Below, in pieces: positions 36,329-48,510 of a DNA stretch of 64,000 nucleotides. Source of the DNA: Laguncularia racemosa (Eukaryota; Streptophyta; Magnoliopsida; Myrtales; Combretaceae); the NCBI GenBank assembly GCA_037954665.1, contig JBBMOL010000039.1:3472001-3536000 (forward strand). The letters are read 5' to 3'. The notes beneath the pieces are model-generated. The model was not told the DNA's origin. It did no database searches and worked only from the letters and a program-made list of their open reading frames with translations. The first letter of the stretch is position 1. The number at the start of each line of letters is the position of its first letter. The position numbers and the translations under genes were made by a program.

Positions 36329-37029
36329 GAACTCTTTTGGCCAAAAGATAGTGTTGCTAAGTCTCCAACGCTCGAACTAATGCATATAACTCCTTGTCAT
36401 AAGTAGGGTAGTTCAAGGTTGCCCCACTTAGCTTCTCGCTAAAGAATGCAATTTGTCTTCTCTCCTGCATGAGTACTGCTCCAATACCTATTTCTAAAGC
36501 ATCAAACTCAATTTCAAAGGTTTTAGAGAAATTAGGTAAAGCAAGTAATGGCGCATGAGTCAGCTTATTTTTAAGTGTCTGAAAGGCCTTCTCTTGTTGC
36601 TCTCCTCATTTGAACCCCACGTTCTTCTTGATTACCTCAGTAAGTGGTGCTGAAATCCTTCACAAACCTCCTATAAAAGCTCGCTAGTTCATGGAAACTC
36701 TGCACATTACTTACATTAGTTGGACTAGGCCATTCTTGGATTGCACGAATCTTCTCTTCATCAACCTGTATTCCCCATGCACTTACAATAAAACCAAGAA
36801 ACACAAGTTTGTTTGTGCAAAAAGTTCACTTTTTGAGGTTAGCATATAATTGCTCCTTTTGAAGCACTTCTAAAACGTCCCTCAAGTGAGATATATGGTC
36901 TTCCAAACTCTTGCTGTAAATGAGGATATCATCAAAATAGACAACCACAAATTTTCCAATAAACGTTCTCAAAACATGGTTCATAAGTCTCATAAAAGTA
37001 CTAGGTGCATTAGTTAAACCGAAAAGCAT
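36329..37029 (-). pseudogene. Chromovirus-like RT palm and RNase H start
   Basis: 37029-36826 encodes LFGLTNAPSTFMRLMNHVLR and the catalytic VVYFDDILIYS. Downstream sequence to 36330 still reads as RT thumb and RNase H across frame changes. The N-terminal half of RT is absent. Confidence 0.85.
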
Positions 37030-37032
37030 TAC

Positions 37033-37745
37033 TAACCACTCATATATGTTGATAGACTCAAACTATTATAGAAAGTTTGAACCTACATCCAAAGGAGTAA
37101 GCCATGATGTGGGCATCTCCTCAATAACTCCTTATATTTCTCCTAAGTGTTATATAAGGTCAGCCTCTAATTAAGCATAAGATGATATGTCCTTTCGAAG
37201 TTTGGCGATTTTAGTAGGTAAAAAGTATTTTCCCAAAAACATTTGAGCTATATCATCCCAAGTTGTAATAGATCATCTTGGGAGTTAATTTAACCACTAT
37301 TTTGCTTGACCTCTTAGCAAAAAGAGGAGGAGTCGCAATTTTATCGCATCATTCGAAGCTCCATTGATCATAAAAGTATCACAAATCTCTAAAAAGTTAG
37401 ATATGTGAGCATTGGGATCCTTATCTTGCAATCCATCAAACTGGACAAAGTGCTACACCATTTGTATGATATAAGATTGAATTTAAAAGTTGTTAATAGT
37501 AAACAAATGATCTAACAATACTTGAATCAGCTCCAACTAAAGAGGTTTTATAGTAGTCAAACATAGTCCACCATTGGTTTTAGTTTTCATCACCCATGAT
37601 TTTCAACTCGTCCACTTCCTCTTCTACCTTACTTTTCAAAGGGGATCCTTGATTTAGTTCCTCCACCATTTTCCGTAAATTCCTGGCTGTCTTTTCAATT
37701 TCTGAATAAAAAATCAATGCGTCTGATGGAGTATTTCTAGTCATA
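37033..37745 (-). pseudogene. Athila-type gag, N-terminal part
   Basis: From the start codon near 37745 (MTRNTPSDALIFYSEIEKTA) the minus strand reads as a gypsy gag to the CPHHGL and VQTFYNSL segment, with several stops. It lies about 90 bp downstream of the tRNA-Asp-like PBS and is cut at 37033 by chromovirus RT. Confidence 0.65.
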
Positions 37746-37832
37746 TGCTATTGAAAAAAAAATATAAAAGAAGAAATAGAATAGAAAAAAAATTGGTTAA
37801 ATTAATAAAATTATTAGTATTCTTAATATCGA

Positions 37833-37852
37833 GATCCTTGACAACGGTGTAA
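37833..37852 (-). other. Degenerate tRNA-Asp primer-binding site (Athila)
   Basis: Fourteen of 20 positions agree with the plant tRNA-Asp complement used by Athila elements. Nearly all mismatches are G-to-A or C-to-T changes. Confidence 0.6.
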
Positions 37853-37861
37853 AAAACTTAA

Positions 37862-39216
37862 TGTGAGGCAAGTGTACCTATCAAATTTGGTAATATGGCG
37901 TAATAAATGAAAATATTTTCCCATAGGGATTGAGTACTAATACTAACCTAAACCCCATTATCTAACTAGAAAATTATAGAGATTGATTTTTCTAAAAATT
38001 ATAACAGAATATTGACTGAAGAACTAAGACTTTATTGAATGGTAGAAAAGCAAAGTAGTTTATAATTAATTTCAAGATGGTAAAAATAGTAATTAGACTT
38101 TGTTTCCCTAAGGAATTATAATTTAACATTAACAAAAAGTATTCAAATCCTTCTTAAATTTCATTTAACCGAGAGAATTCCTAATTTAGTTTAATAACTT
38201 TCTTAAGCTTATTAAACCCCAATCTTAAAATCACTTATTTGAATCTTTTCATAATAGTGCAATTCAAAGACTACATTACACAGAAAATAAATTCCCATAA
38301 CAAATTTAATGAAATTTAGAATAATTATATAACTTATCTCTAAAATTACATCAATTTTCTTTAAACATGCTAAATCTAATTATACATTAGATTTCTTAAT
38401 CTTAATGTATAATATCAAATATATAGAAAAAACATCCTAGAAATACTAATCTAATCAAAACACCAAGAACATATGTATGAATCAAGAAACATAAAAATCC
38501 ATTGAATAATAAAATAGAAATCCCAATCACATAATAAACCTAGGTTACTCGAGTCTAGACACTAAGGAAAATTAAACACTACTCATATGGGAAACTAAAT
38601 TCTTCAATGATATATAAACATGCATCATCAAGGAAATCACTTAGAACAAAGAAAACACTAATTTCTTAAAGTGTAGAAAAGTAGTCATCTTATCTTTCTC
38701 TAAAACCCTAAAATAACTTAGAAAAATGTATATCTCTTTTTTGATGTAAAGTCCTCTTCTATTTATGTAATGAACATAAAAAACTTTCTGTTTTAGGCCA
38801 ACAAATTGTCCAACATGGTTGTACTTGGGGTCGCATCCGATTTGTCAATCAAAATCGTATAAAACATGACGTTCCAGCAAACACAGCTTAGACATAGTTG
38901 CATCTAAATATTAGATCAGAAAAATAACAACCAATAAACATGGTCATGTCTAGAGGTTATGTCTAAATCTTTGTGAAGCTTTAAATTCAACAAGTTTTGA
39001 ACATGGTGACGTTTAGGTTGTATCTAACTTCAAAACTTCTTCAATTTAGCTCTGAATTGAGTAAAATTGGATTCCTTTTCTTCCTTTTTAATTTCACTAT
39101 CCATCAAAGCCCTAATATCAAAATATTGCTCAATTAAAATTTAAATTCTTCAAAAACATGTCAAAATCAAGGGAAAAACACGTTAAATATTATATATATA
39201 TATATAATGTAGCACA
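37862..39216 (-). repeat. Athila 5' LTR
   Basis: About 1355 bp with inverted ends TGTG...CACA. An incomplete copy in the opposite orientation is at 53288-54356. No ORFs. A TA run lies at 39190-39206. Confidence 0.65.
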
Positions 39217-39221
39217 TATTA

Positions 39222-40310
39222 ATGCCCACATCATGACCTCTCTCTATGGATACAAATCCAAACCTTTTACGATGGTCTCAATTTTTTAACATGTAAATCA
39301 TAGATGCCCACTACTAGAAAAGCAATGGAAAATAAAACACTTGAAGAACTCTAATCTTTGATTAAGGATATGGGAATGAATAGTTGCTAATGGGAAGGTA
39401 TTACGGTGAGAAATAAGGTTGTGTGTATCTATGAGTTAGATGCAATGACAACTTTAGCCAATAAGGTTGATACAATTAGCAAGAAATTAAATGCATTCTT
39501 TGTAAATCCTCAAGATAACTTGTGAGGAGCAAATGTGGAGGGATTTAGGACACAAGACCAATGGGAGCAAGTAGATTATTTTAGAAACCCCTCTAGACCT
39601 CAGAACAATTTGCATAATAACACCTATAATTTAGGATAGGAGAACCATCCAAATTTATCTTAGATTAATCAAAATCAAAATTAGTAAATGATGAATTTGC
39701 CTCCATTAGGATTCTATTGACCCCCACCACAAGAGAATAAATCAGCTTTGGAAGAACTTTTGACTAAATATATTCAAACTAATGAGGTTAGATTGTAGAA
39801 CACTAAAACTTCTTTAAGAAATCAAGAAGCCTCCATTCATAACAAGGAAAATCATGAGGTCAACTTGTAAAAATGATGGCTGAAAGGTAACAAGGGACAC
39901 TGCTAGGAAATACCGAGACTAATCCTAAGGAGCATGTGAGAGAAGTAACCCTTAGAAGTGGAAAGTAATTGCAAGCTAAACAGAAAATTAGTAGGAAGTT
40001 AGAAATAAAAGAAGAGGAAGTTAAAGAAGAAGAAAGTGTCAAGTCATAGAAAGTGAAGGAGTATAGACCACCCATACCTTATCCTCAACTCCTTAAGAAG
40101 GATCGCTCAGATGAGTAATTTAGTAAGTTCCTTAATATTTTTAAATGGTTACATATCAACTTACCTCTTGTTGATGCTTTATTGCAAATGTCAAAATATG
40201 CAATGTTCCTAAAGGAGTTGTTATCTAACAAGAGAAAGTTAGAGAAGCTTTTAATTGTTATATTAAGTGAGGAATGTTTAGCGATCCTTTAGAACAAGCT
40301 ACCAAAGAAA
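39222..40310 (+). pseudogene. Athila-type gag, C-terminal part
   Basis: Plus strand. It begins with the same gag segment at which the minus-strand fragment ends (tgcccacatcatg). DAMTTLANKVDTISKKLNAF and QNNLHNNTYNLG are typical of Athila gag. Many stops. Confidence 0.65.
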
Positions 40311-40783
40311 TTGAAATATTCAAGGAGTTTTACTATTCCTTGTTTAATTGGTAACTTAATAGTCGATAAAGCCCTAGCACATTTAGGAGCAAGTATTAAT
40401 TTGTTACCATACAAATTAGTTCAAAAACTAGGGGTAGGAGAGCCAAAGTCCACATGTATGAGTTTACAATTAGTTAATAGATTTGTCACATACTCGGGGG
40501 AATTATAGAGGAAGTGCTCGTCTAAGTAGGGAAGTTTATTTTCCCTATGAGTTTTGTTATACTTGACATAGATGAGGACATAGAAGTACCTCTTATCTTA
40601 GGTAGATCTTTCATAGCTACAACAAGGGCTATTATTGATGTCAATGATGGTAGACTCATTTTAAGGGTAGGAGATGAAGAGATAATTTTTAAAGTGCCTA
40701 AAGTTATGAAAAAATCCATTGATTGGGATGATATATGTTACCGCCTAAATGCTACTAATTTCTCTGTTATTGATTATGTATAG
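40311..40783 (+). pseudogene. Athila-type aspartic protease
   Basis: FTIPCLIGNLIVDKALAHLG, INLLPYKLVQKLGVGEPKST, then after a frame change SFVILDIDEDIEVPLILGRS and DGRLILRVGDEEI. Family and order are unmistakable. The active-site Asp is changed (AHLGAS where CDLGAS is usual). Confidence 0.85.
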
Positions 40784-41575
40784 GAGATGTTATCTAAGGA
40801 TCCTTTAGAGTGCTACTTACAAAAACGAGTAGAAGAAGAAGTAGAAAACTTTAAGGGTGTTGAAGTTGCAGATCAATTAGAGGCTACTGATTCCATTATT
40901 GGGAAGCAAGGGTTTGAGAAAATCAATATGAAGGAGAAAATTAGGTTAAAACCATCAATTAAAGATCCATCAGTAGTAGAATTAAAGCTACTTCCTAATT
41001 ATTTGGAGTGTGCCCTTTTGGATAAGGATTCGAAGCTACCGGTGATCATAGCTTCTAACTTAAAGACAAATCAAAAGGAGAAATTGTTGAAGGTGCTCAA
41101 GAAACACAAGAAGGCCATTGCATAGAAAATCTTAGACATAAAGGGAATTAGTCCTTCATTTTACACTCATAAAATTTTAATGAAGGAAGATTTCAAACCA
41201 GTGGTGTAACCTTAAAGAAAACTAAACCCCAATATGAAAGAAGTAGTCAAAGCTGAAGTGATTAAGCTGCTAGATGTAAGTATGATTTATCCAATTTTTG
41301 ATAGCTCATGGGTAAGTCCTATGCAAGTAGTGCCCAAGAAAGGAGAGATGACAATTGTCCCCAATGAGAAGAATGAATTAATCCTCATGTGTATGGTTAC
41401 AAGCTAGAGGGTATGTATTGACTACCGAAAATTAAATGATGCTACGCATAAGGATCATTTTTCCTTCCCCTTTTATGACAAAATGTTGGAACATCTAGTG
41501 GGCTATATGTAATATTGTTTCTTAGATGGCTTGTCTAGCTAGTTTCATATACAAATAACAAGTCATTGTAAAATA
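40784..41575 (+). pseudogene. Athila-type reverse transcriptase, N-terminal part
   Basis: 40787-41125 is open (ELKLLPNYLECALLDKDSKL, ...LLKVLKKHKKAIA). The frame continues with ISPSFYTHKI, SSWVSPMQVVPKKG and VCIDYRKLNDAT but with several stops, and ends near 41575 before the catalytic YVDD. Confidence 0.8.
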
Positions 41576-42566
41576 TAAATATACACTTAGTTATATTACA
41601 CACAACATTCCAAACAATATAGTATATCATGGATTTCTCACTCACCTGGGTCTCATTTGCTTTTATGGTGCAAAATAGTTGTCAGGTTATTGGGTTAGGT
41701 TGATTTTGTCACCTAAAAATAAAAAAGAAGAACATTATTACTTACTTGTACTAGGATCACCCTAACTCCTATATTTCTAGTTTGTCCCATTATTTTATAG
41801 ATTTAAAACTCCGATTTTATATTTTCAAAATTGTATTTGAATTTTAGAACTAAAAATTTATCGTACAAGGAAGGTCTAGTTTTGTAGAGTTCACTTCAAA
41901 AATTACATTGGTGAACCTAGATTACAATTTGGACATCGTACGTGGAAATTATATAATTTTTTCTTTTCTCGCTTTCTTTCCCTTTCTCTTTGTTGACTTT
42001 TGTAAAGAGTGAAAGCAATAGTAAAAAAGTGAAGGAAGGGATAAGTTCGAGCTAATAAAGGCAAATCGTAATTTATATGGTGGGGAAATAAAAGGGTTTT
42101 CCAAGTTCACTCAATGCACTCGTGGTAAGTTAGTTTAGAGTGTTAACTAGGTTAAATGAACTATTCTTAGTTTAAATATTTATTATAAATTTCCATTTAA
42201 TTATCCTAGACTTGTGGTTTTAATTTATTTTTTCAATTATTTTGTAATTTTATGTGTTTAGCTTTTTATACTAGTATTGCCCTTAATTTAAAGTTATAAA
42301 AGTTAAGAATAAGGTTTTTAAAATAATTATTAGACTAATTCAGTATTAGATTTTAGCTAAATTGTGGGATTTTACACTAAGCATTTTGAAATTTAATTAA
42401 ACAGAAAAACTACACAATTTATAAAATATTGATAAAGAGAGGCCCATACGTTGGAGTACTTTGTGTGCTAGTCACAAGTGTCCGACGGTGTGGTCCACAA
42501 CAGAGAAAGTTCAACGTTCCAAATTCTTACTTTTCGAACAAGAGACTAAAAAGAAGTGAGAAGAAG
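41576..42566. promoter_or_regulatory. Upstream region of the receptor-kinase gene
   Basis: No ORF. A W-box-like TTGACT at 41993-41998 and an ACGTGG at 41939-41944 are visible; both are short and could be chance. AT-rich otherwise. Confidence 0.3.
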
Positions 42567-42574
42567 TATAAAAC
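42567..42574 (+). promoter_or_regulatory. Candidate TATA box
   Basis: tataaaac, 178 bases before ATG 42752. It would give a 5' leader of about 150 bases. Confidence 0.4.
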
Positions 42575-42751
42575 TTTTCTCTAACGACTTTTAACACCAG
42601 AATTTTGGCTTATTTCCCTATGCCACTTTCAGCTTCTTCCAGGAACATCACACTTATATGCTTATAGCATATAAGCACACATCATTTTTGCTTCATATTG
42701 ACAAAACCTTAACATAATATCCGGCCCTCTAGCTATAGGTCTACTCAAGTC

Positions 42752-45630
42752 ATGAACATGGCCAAGAAAAAATATGTTCTATACATCCTTAGTTTTCTTC
42801 TTCTATGTAAAATAGTAGTAGAAGCAGTTGCTGCATCTCCTACGTTGGCAAAGCCCAATTGTCAAGAATCTTGTGGAAATATACAAATTCCCTTTCCTTT
42901 TGGGATAGGAAGTGGCTGTTTCTTGGATGACTGGTACGAGATAGAGTGCCGGAAAAATAATACCATCCCCTTCCTAAAGAAGATCAAGTTGCAGGTGCTT
43001 AATGTTTCACTTCCAGATTTTAATTGGTCAGACAGCAATGGAATAATTAAGATCAAATTTCCAATAATGTTTTCAAGTGCCAGCTGCACTGGTAAAGTGA
43101 CAAATACATCTGTGAGCCTAGAAGGAAGCCAATTCATCTTCTCACAAACGCAGAATGTCTTTAGGGCAGTTGGTTGTGATGTCGATGCTTTGTTGAGCAA
43201 CACAAAGAATGCCCTCGTTGGATGTAGGCTCCAATGCAAGGGAGGCAACTTTAGCAGAAATAGTAAATGTTCCGGTTTCGACAATTGCTGTCAAACCACA
43301 ATACCATTTGGTCTTAAGACTTTCAGCGTGCAATTTCGTTCGTTTGAAAATGCAGCAGGATTGGATGACCAGCAATGCAACTATGCATTCCTGGCAGATC
43401 AGACATTTTTCCGAGCCTCAACTACAGATTTGGAAGCCTTGAAAATCAATGGGTTTGTCCCTGTAGTACTGGAATGGGGAATTTCAAATGCTACTAGCCT
43501 GGGAAGGCAGCTTTACCTTGAGGACGGATATGAAACAGACGATAACTATGAATGCACAAGCACAAGATACAGCAGGACTTCGTATGACCCGGAGATGCCA
43601 TTTTTGCAGTGTTTTTGTATTGGTGGTTATAGGGGCAACGCCTACCTTGGAAACAATGGATGTCAAGGTAAAATCTCCTAGCTTTTTACTGAACTTTTTT
43701 CCTTTTAAAGGTCAGATTATTACTCATGTCAGTAAGGATCATTAGCAACATGATGCTTTAATCTATCCATTTTGATTCGAATAAGAAACAATCTGTTATA
43801 CTCATCTAATGCAAAAGTATTTACTTTTTTTTTTTAATATATATATATATGACTTCTTTCCATGTATAATGATAGTGGACTGTTTTCATCGCTTTTATTT
43901 TCTCTATAAAATTGGATAACGGCTATCCAGGAACATTTAGGTAGGTCTATTGGAAACATAGGTCTATTAGTGTCTATGCCCTATACCTGTCATGATAAGG
44001 CAGGAGACTACTCATGATTAAGATCGTCTTTCATTTTCTGAAGTTAAAAGAGAACATTGTGTCTACGATAGATGTTTGACTGATTCATGCGCCATTTTTA
44101 AATCAGATATTGACGAATGCGAAGATCCAAAAAGCACCCGCTGTCCGGAGATGTGTGTAAATACGATAGGGAACTATGATTGTGTGGATGGAAGAAGGAA
44201 ACTGAAATTCTCTATGATAGGTTTGTGACTCTACTACGCTTATAAAGAAACTGGCTGGAAGCATAATGTTCACTTAATGTCTACCATTGAATCATTAACT
44301 AAAATAAATAAATAAAAAAAAACAGAGCGATCTTTAAAATTAGAATCATGCTTAGAAGAACATATATTCTTTTGACTTATCCACTTACTTTGTATATTCG
44401 GCCTGTGTCTTGTTAATGTTACATATCTTTTGTTATGCAGGTATTGGTTCTGGTATAGGGGCACTTCTCTTACTTCTTGCGATATGGTGGTTATACAAAG
44501 TCATCAAAAAGAGGAGAGAAAAGAAGCTCAAAGAAAAATATTTTAAGCGGAATGGAGGTCTCTTGTTGCAACAACAGCTATCTTCACCTGAAGGAAGTGT
44601 TGAAAAAAGCAAATTATTTGACCAAAAGGAGTTGGAAAAAGCTACGGACAATTTTAACGAGAGTAGAGTTCTAGGAAAAGGCGGCCAAGGAACTGTATTT
44701 AAGGGAATGTTGGATGATGGAAGAATAGTTGCTATAAAGAAAGCTATAGCTGTAGACGAAGGGAAAGTTGAACAATTTATCAATGAAGTTATAATATTGT
44801 CACAGATTAATCATAGGAATATTGTGAAACTATTAGGATGTTGCTTGGAGACAGAAATTCCTCTTCTCGTATACGAGTTCATCCCGAATGGAACTCTCTA
44901 TGATTATCTTCATGACTCGAACAAGGAGATCCAGGTGTCATGGGAGATGCGATTATTACTTGCAACTGAAATTGCAGGTGCACTTTTCTACTTGCATTCA
45001 GCAGCGTCAATACCCATATACCATCGAGATATCAAGTCTACCAACATACTATTGGATGAAAAGTACAGGGCAAAAGTAGCAGATTTTGGAACATCAAAAT
45101 CAGTCTCTCTTGATCAAACTCATGTGACCACTTTAGTGCAAGGAACCTTTGGATACCTTGATCCAGAATACTTCCAATCAAGCCAATTCACAGACAAGAG
45201 TGACGTGTATAGTTTTGGGGTGGTACTTGTTGAACTCTTGACAGGGCAAAAGCCTATCTCTTCACTAAGGGCTGATGAAGGTAGAAGCCTAGCAACGTAT
45301 TTTATCCTTTCTATTGAGGAAGGCCATCTATTTGATATTCTCGATGTAGAAGTTGCAAGACAAGGCAAGGAAGAAGAGATTGTAAAAGTTGCTAAGCTTG
45401 CAGAAAGATGCTTGCATTTGAATGGAAGGAATCGGCCGACAATGAAAGTAGTGGTGATGGAGTTGGAAGGGATAAAAAGGGGTGGACACACATCTCATAT
45501 CCAGCAGAACCTAGAAGAAGCTGAGGTAATTCAAAATCATCTTGGTGCCTCTGCATCAAGAGTCCTGAACCAAGATGTTGATGAGGTTTCCCTGTCGGAT
45601 GTCAAGCCGCTCTTGTCCTGTGGAACATGA
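42752..45630 (+). CDS. Wall-associated receptor kinase-like protein (three exons)
   Basis: Predicted join 42752-43667, 44107-44220, 44441-45630, giving 739 aa, the usual size for the family. Signal peptide at residues 1-27. A cysteine-rich galacturonan-binding WAK domain starts at Cys37 (CQESCGNIQIPFPFG). A WAK-associated region has GCRLQCKGG and GFDNCCQTTIPFG. A degenerate EGF motif follows (QCFCIGGYRGNAYLGNNGC), then a calcium-binding EGF start (DIDEC, NTIGNYDC). The transmembrane helix is at about 346-364. The kinase has the Gly loop GKGGQGTV (423-430), Lys443, HRD 538-540, DFG 558-560 and GTFGYLDPEYF, all catalytic residues present. Such proteins sit in the plasma membrane, sense pectin fragments and signal in expansion or defence. 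It looks functional. Oddity: the second EGF unit lacks its last two cysteines. The only intact cellular gene here. Confidence 0.92.
43668..44106 (+). other. Intron 1 of receptor-kinase gene
   Basis: 439 bp, GT (caag/gtaaaa) to AG (atcag/atatt), phase 1. It has a T-rich 3' half and a TA run at 43845-43858. The splice brings NNGCQ into frame with DIDEC. Confidence 0.85.
44221..44440 (+). other. Intron 2 of receptor-kinase gene
   Basis: 220 bp, GT (gatag/gtttgt) to AG (atgcag/gtattgg), phase 1. It leads directly into the transmembrane segment, the usual intron position in WAK genes. Confidence 0.88.
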
Positions 45631-45850
45631 TGATGAGGCATGTCCTTCCCATTCCATCATGAAATCCTATTTAGTAGCCAGACATAAAATTTTAAAAGCG
45701 ATGCAATTTGACAATCTTGGATTTTCCTTTGTTTGCCCTGTTTCACGTTCATTTTGATTTTCATGTTTCTCTGGTTATGTAACCCATTGATGGAGTAATT
45801 CTTCATCTATTAAAAGAAGAGGCTAATCAAATGATCAAATAGAATACCCA

Positions 45851-45856
45851 AATAAA
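45851..45856 (+). terminator. Candidate polyadenylation signal
   Basis: aataaa, 221 bases after the stop codon of the receptor kinase. Confidence 0.4.
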
Positions 45857-46238
45857 AGGAAAAGAATATGCTATTACACCGGATTCTTTCTAGCCATTTT
45901 CATCATTGAGGAATAGGCCTTCAGCTAACTGTGGGTGTAAAGTGTAGTATACATGCTTAGCTAGAGCAAATTCGAAGCCGAGAAGATGCTGCTTTAATCT
46001 GTTTCTCCATATGTTCTTTACTAGACATGTTTCCCAAAAACAGCAAAACGATCGATCTTATGAAGTTTGATACCCATAGGAAAAGGCCTATTGTTATATA
46101 AACAGAAAAATTGTCATGACAAGCGATTTCTGACAGTATGATGTTAGGACTTAATGTTAAGCTTCATGCTGACTACTGTACGATTTAGTTCAGAGGGTTT
46201 TTCTGGTTGAAATTTCTTTGGTTCCATAAACTCTTTGA
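45857..46238. other. Intergenic, nothing recognised
   Basis: No ORF or repeat noticed between the kinase 3' end and the hAT-like element. Confidence 0.5.
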
Positions 46239-47415
46239 TAGCATTCGGTTACTGGTACTGGACAGGACAAGAAGTACTAAACAGTATAAAATAAGAAGAA
46301 TTGGACAAAAAAAAAATTGTATCACATTTGGTTTATTCAATACTAGACAAAGATTTTTGTATTGTCCAGTATTTGAAATTACAAAGTACTAGACTAAACA
46401 TAGTAAATTTGACAATTATACCATTTTTAATTATATCATAATTATTTATACATATTTGATATTATTATAAGAAAATACAATTTGAAGAGATTATAAATTA
46501 TATAAAATAATTCTTGTAAATCCATTGATTGAAAAAATTTAATAATTCATATTATAAATTATAATAATTTATGTTATATTTAATAAAATAACACATTACT
46601 TATTTTTCTTTTATCTTAAAAATGATGTTCCGATATAGTATATATACATGATAAATAATATACAACATAGAAGAATCTTGACTTGAAATTAGCAATAAAC
46701 ATGGTTTAAAAAAAAAACTTACGTTATATTATTTTCTTATGCTATGTAATTTTCTTTGTTCTTATCGTACTAGAAATCAAAACGTGAGTTTGGAATCAAG
46801 TTAGGACACGTGATGATCTATTTATACATGGGATTGATCCACCACCACCATCCCATTTCAATAGACATTTAAACGCATGGTGACAACCAGATGGAAAGCA
46901 TATGACGAAGATAGAAAAGCAAGCAAGGGAAATCTAAACGGACAGCAACAACTATAGGTAGAGCATGCGAGGAACATAGAAAAGTAAGCAAGAATGTGAA
47001 AAAGAACGAAAGGATACGAACCTGACGGCGACTTCTGGCGTGACGACAGCGACATTCGAATAGCGGTCGATCGCACGATGAATCTCATTGTTGGAGCGGC
47101 GCCAATAGGTTTTCTTACTATACTTGAAGGGTAAGCTAGTGCAGCGCGGATGCGTTCGAATGAAAAGGGTTCGAGGAGGTAGGGTTTGTTTGTAAAGAGA
47201 ACAATATGAAGGGCAAGTTGGAGATTTCGAAAAAAATGAATTTTTGTTCAGTACCAGATTTTTTGTACCTAATTATATGTGGTACAAAAATTTGCCATTT
47301 TGTCCAGTATCACATTGAATTTTTGTCTAGTACTTTTTTCATGAATGGCAACCAAATGTAGAACAAAAAAAATTTGTCCTGTCTAATACCATATTTGTGC
47401 GGCAACCAAACGCTA
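46239..47415. mobile_element. hAT-like non-autonomous DNA transposon
   Basis: The imperfect terminal inverted repeat tagcattcggttac pairs with tagcgtttggttgc at the far end. Both subterminal regions carry many copies of a gtactagacaaa/gtccagtac motif. ctttgat flanks both ends, compatible with a 7-8 bp target duplication. No transposase. A GC-richer piece at 47020-47110 may be captured host DNA. Confidence 0.55.
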
Positions 47416-47579
47416 CCTTTGATGAATACTACAAAAAAGATTGCGGTCAAAAGCCTTTTTCTATAATCACATTAGTGTTATCTGCCGGTACTTATCAGTT
47501 TGTCATTTACAAATATAAAATATACTACCCATTAAACAAACAATCAAACAAATAATTAGATACCTATCATTTACTTACC

Positions 47580-48116
47580 CTATAAATTTAAACCACCACT
47601 GATACAGATTCCAAATTGCCCCTCTAGAGTGAAGGTCTCAAATTGGTTTAAGTTCATCTTCATAAGTAATATGAATAAAGTGACTATTTTTCTTTGCTCT
47701 AATGTGTCTAATTTTCCTGTTTTGATAAATATTTATCTTTTTTATTTGAATTTCAAAGTTCCGAACAAAAAAACATATTTATGTCCAAAATATTATATAT
47801 ACTGTGTGGGTCCAAAATATTACAAAGGAATTAGCCTTTCCTTACCCGCTTATTAAAATAAGTCTCACTAACTAAAAATAGAATTCGAGTTTGGGATTTG
47901 GGCCTCAATATTTTAAAGTGTATGTCTCCATGGAACACCCATACATTTATTATAGCAAGGTTGCTAATATTTATTACACATTTTACGAAAAAGCATTTAC
48001 CTATTTTTCTAAACTTTCTCTGAAAGTGACGTGTCACTGCTTTGCGGTCGGTGTTGAAATATCAATGCTCAAGTTGATCATGTATTTTCCAAATGCTTTT
48101 TTGGGACCAGCATTTA
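47580..48116. repeat. Diverged tandem duplication, unit 1
   Basis: Landmarks atacagatt, tgaaggtctcaaa, gttcatcttca, tttctttgctc and atgtattttccaaa recur in order at 48653-48985. No gene. Confidence 0.65.
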
Positions 48117-48510
48117 CGCCGTGTTTGGATTGGTAAAAATGGAAGGAAACAAAAAGAAATGGATAGAATTTTTTTTTTTTTGCAACTTTAATAAAGAGAA
48201 AAAATAGATAAAAAATAAAAAAATAGTAGAAATTTTTCTAGTTTAACTCTTTAAAATCGAAGAAAAATAGCTAAAAATGAATAGAAATACAATAAAATTA
48301 CAAAATTACCCTTTTATAACAATAATTGTTAATATAATAATAAGGATAATTTTATTTATTATTAATTTTGTTTTCCTTCTATTCCTTTTGTGTCAAACAC
48401 AAAATAATAATTATACTTTATTTTATTTCTATTTTTTTTTCCTTTTTACACTTTTCTTTTAAACTCGTTTTTATCAATTTCTCTTCTATTGTAAATTTCC
48501 AAACACAGTG
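48117..48510. mobile_element. Tourist-like MITE (PIF/Harbinger type)
   Basis: 394 bp. Ends CGCCGTGTTTGGA and, inverted, CACTGTGTTTGGA (11 of 13 identical), flanked by TTA on both sides (48114-48116, 48511-48513), the target duplication of PIF/Harbinger elements. AT-rich interior, no ORF. Confidence 0.65.

Larger units (their letters stand above)
34202..37032 (-). mobile_element. 5'-truncated chromovirus-like Ty3/gypsy element
   Basis: Contains the RT catalytic region onward (RT, RNase H, integrase, pol tail) and a 3' LTR, inserted into the family-B copy 2 at 34202. Gag, protease and the first part of RT are missing; at 37033 it abuts Athila gag on the same strand. Confidence 0.8.

Noticed and set aside
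42862..45491. Minus-strand ORFs of up to 140 codons across the kinase gene
   Set aside because: Antisense shadows of the spliced WAK-like gene, whose domains are unambiguous.
44410..45630. Separate cytoplasmic kinase gene starting at 44410
   Set aside because: The first 10 codons lie in intron 2; the splice acceptor at 44440 joins the transmembrane segment to the extracellular exons in frame.
47831..48462. Short ORFs between 47.6 and 48.5 kb
   Set aside because: AT-rich, inside duplicated non-coding DNA and a MITE; no motif.
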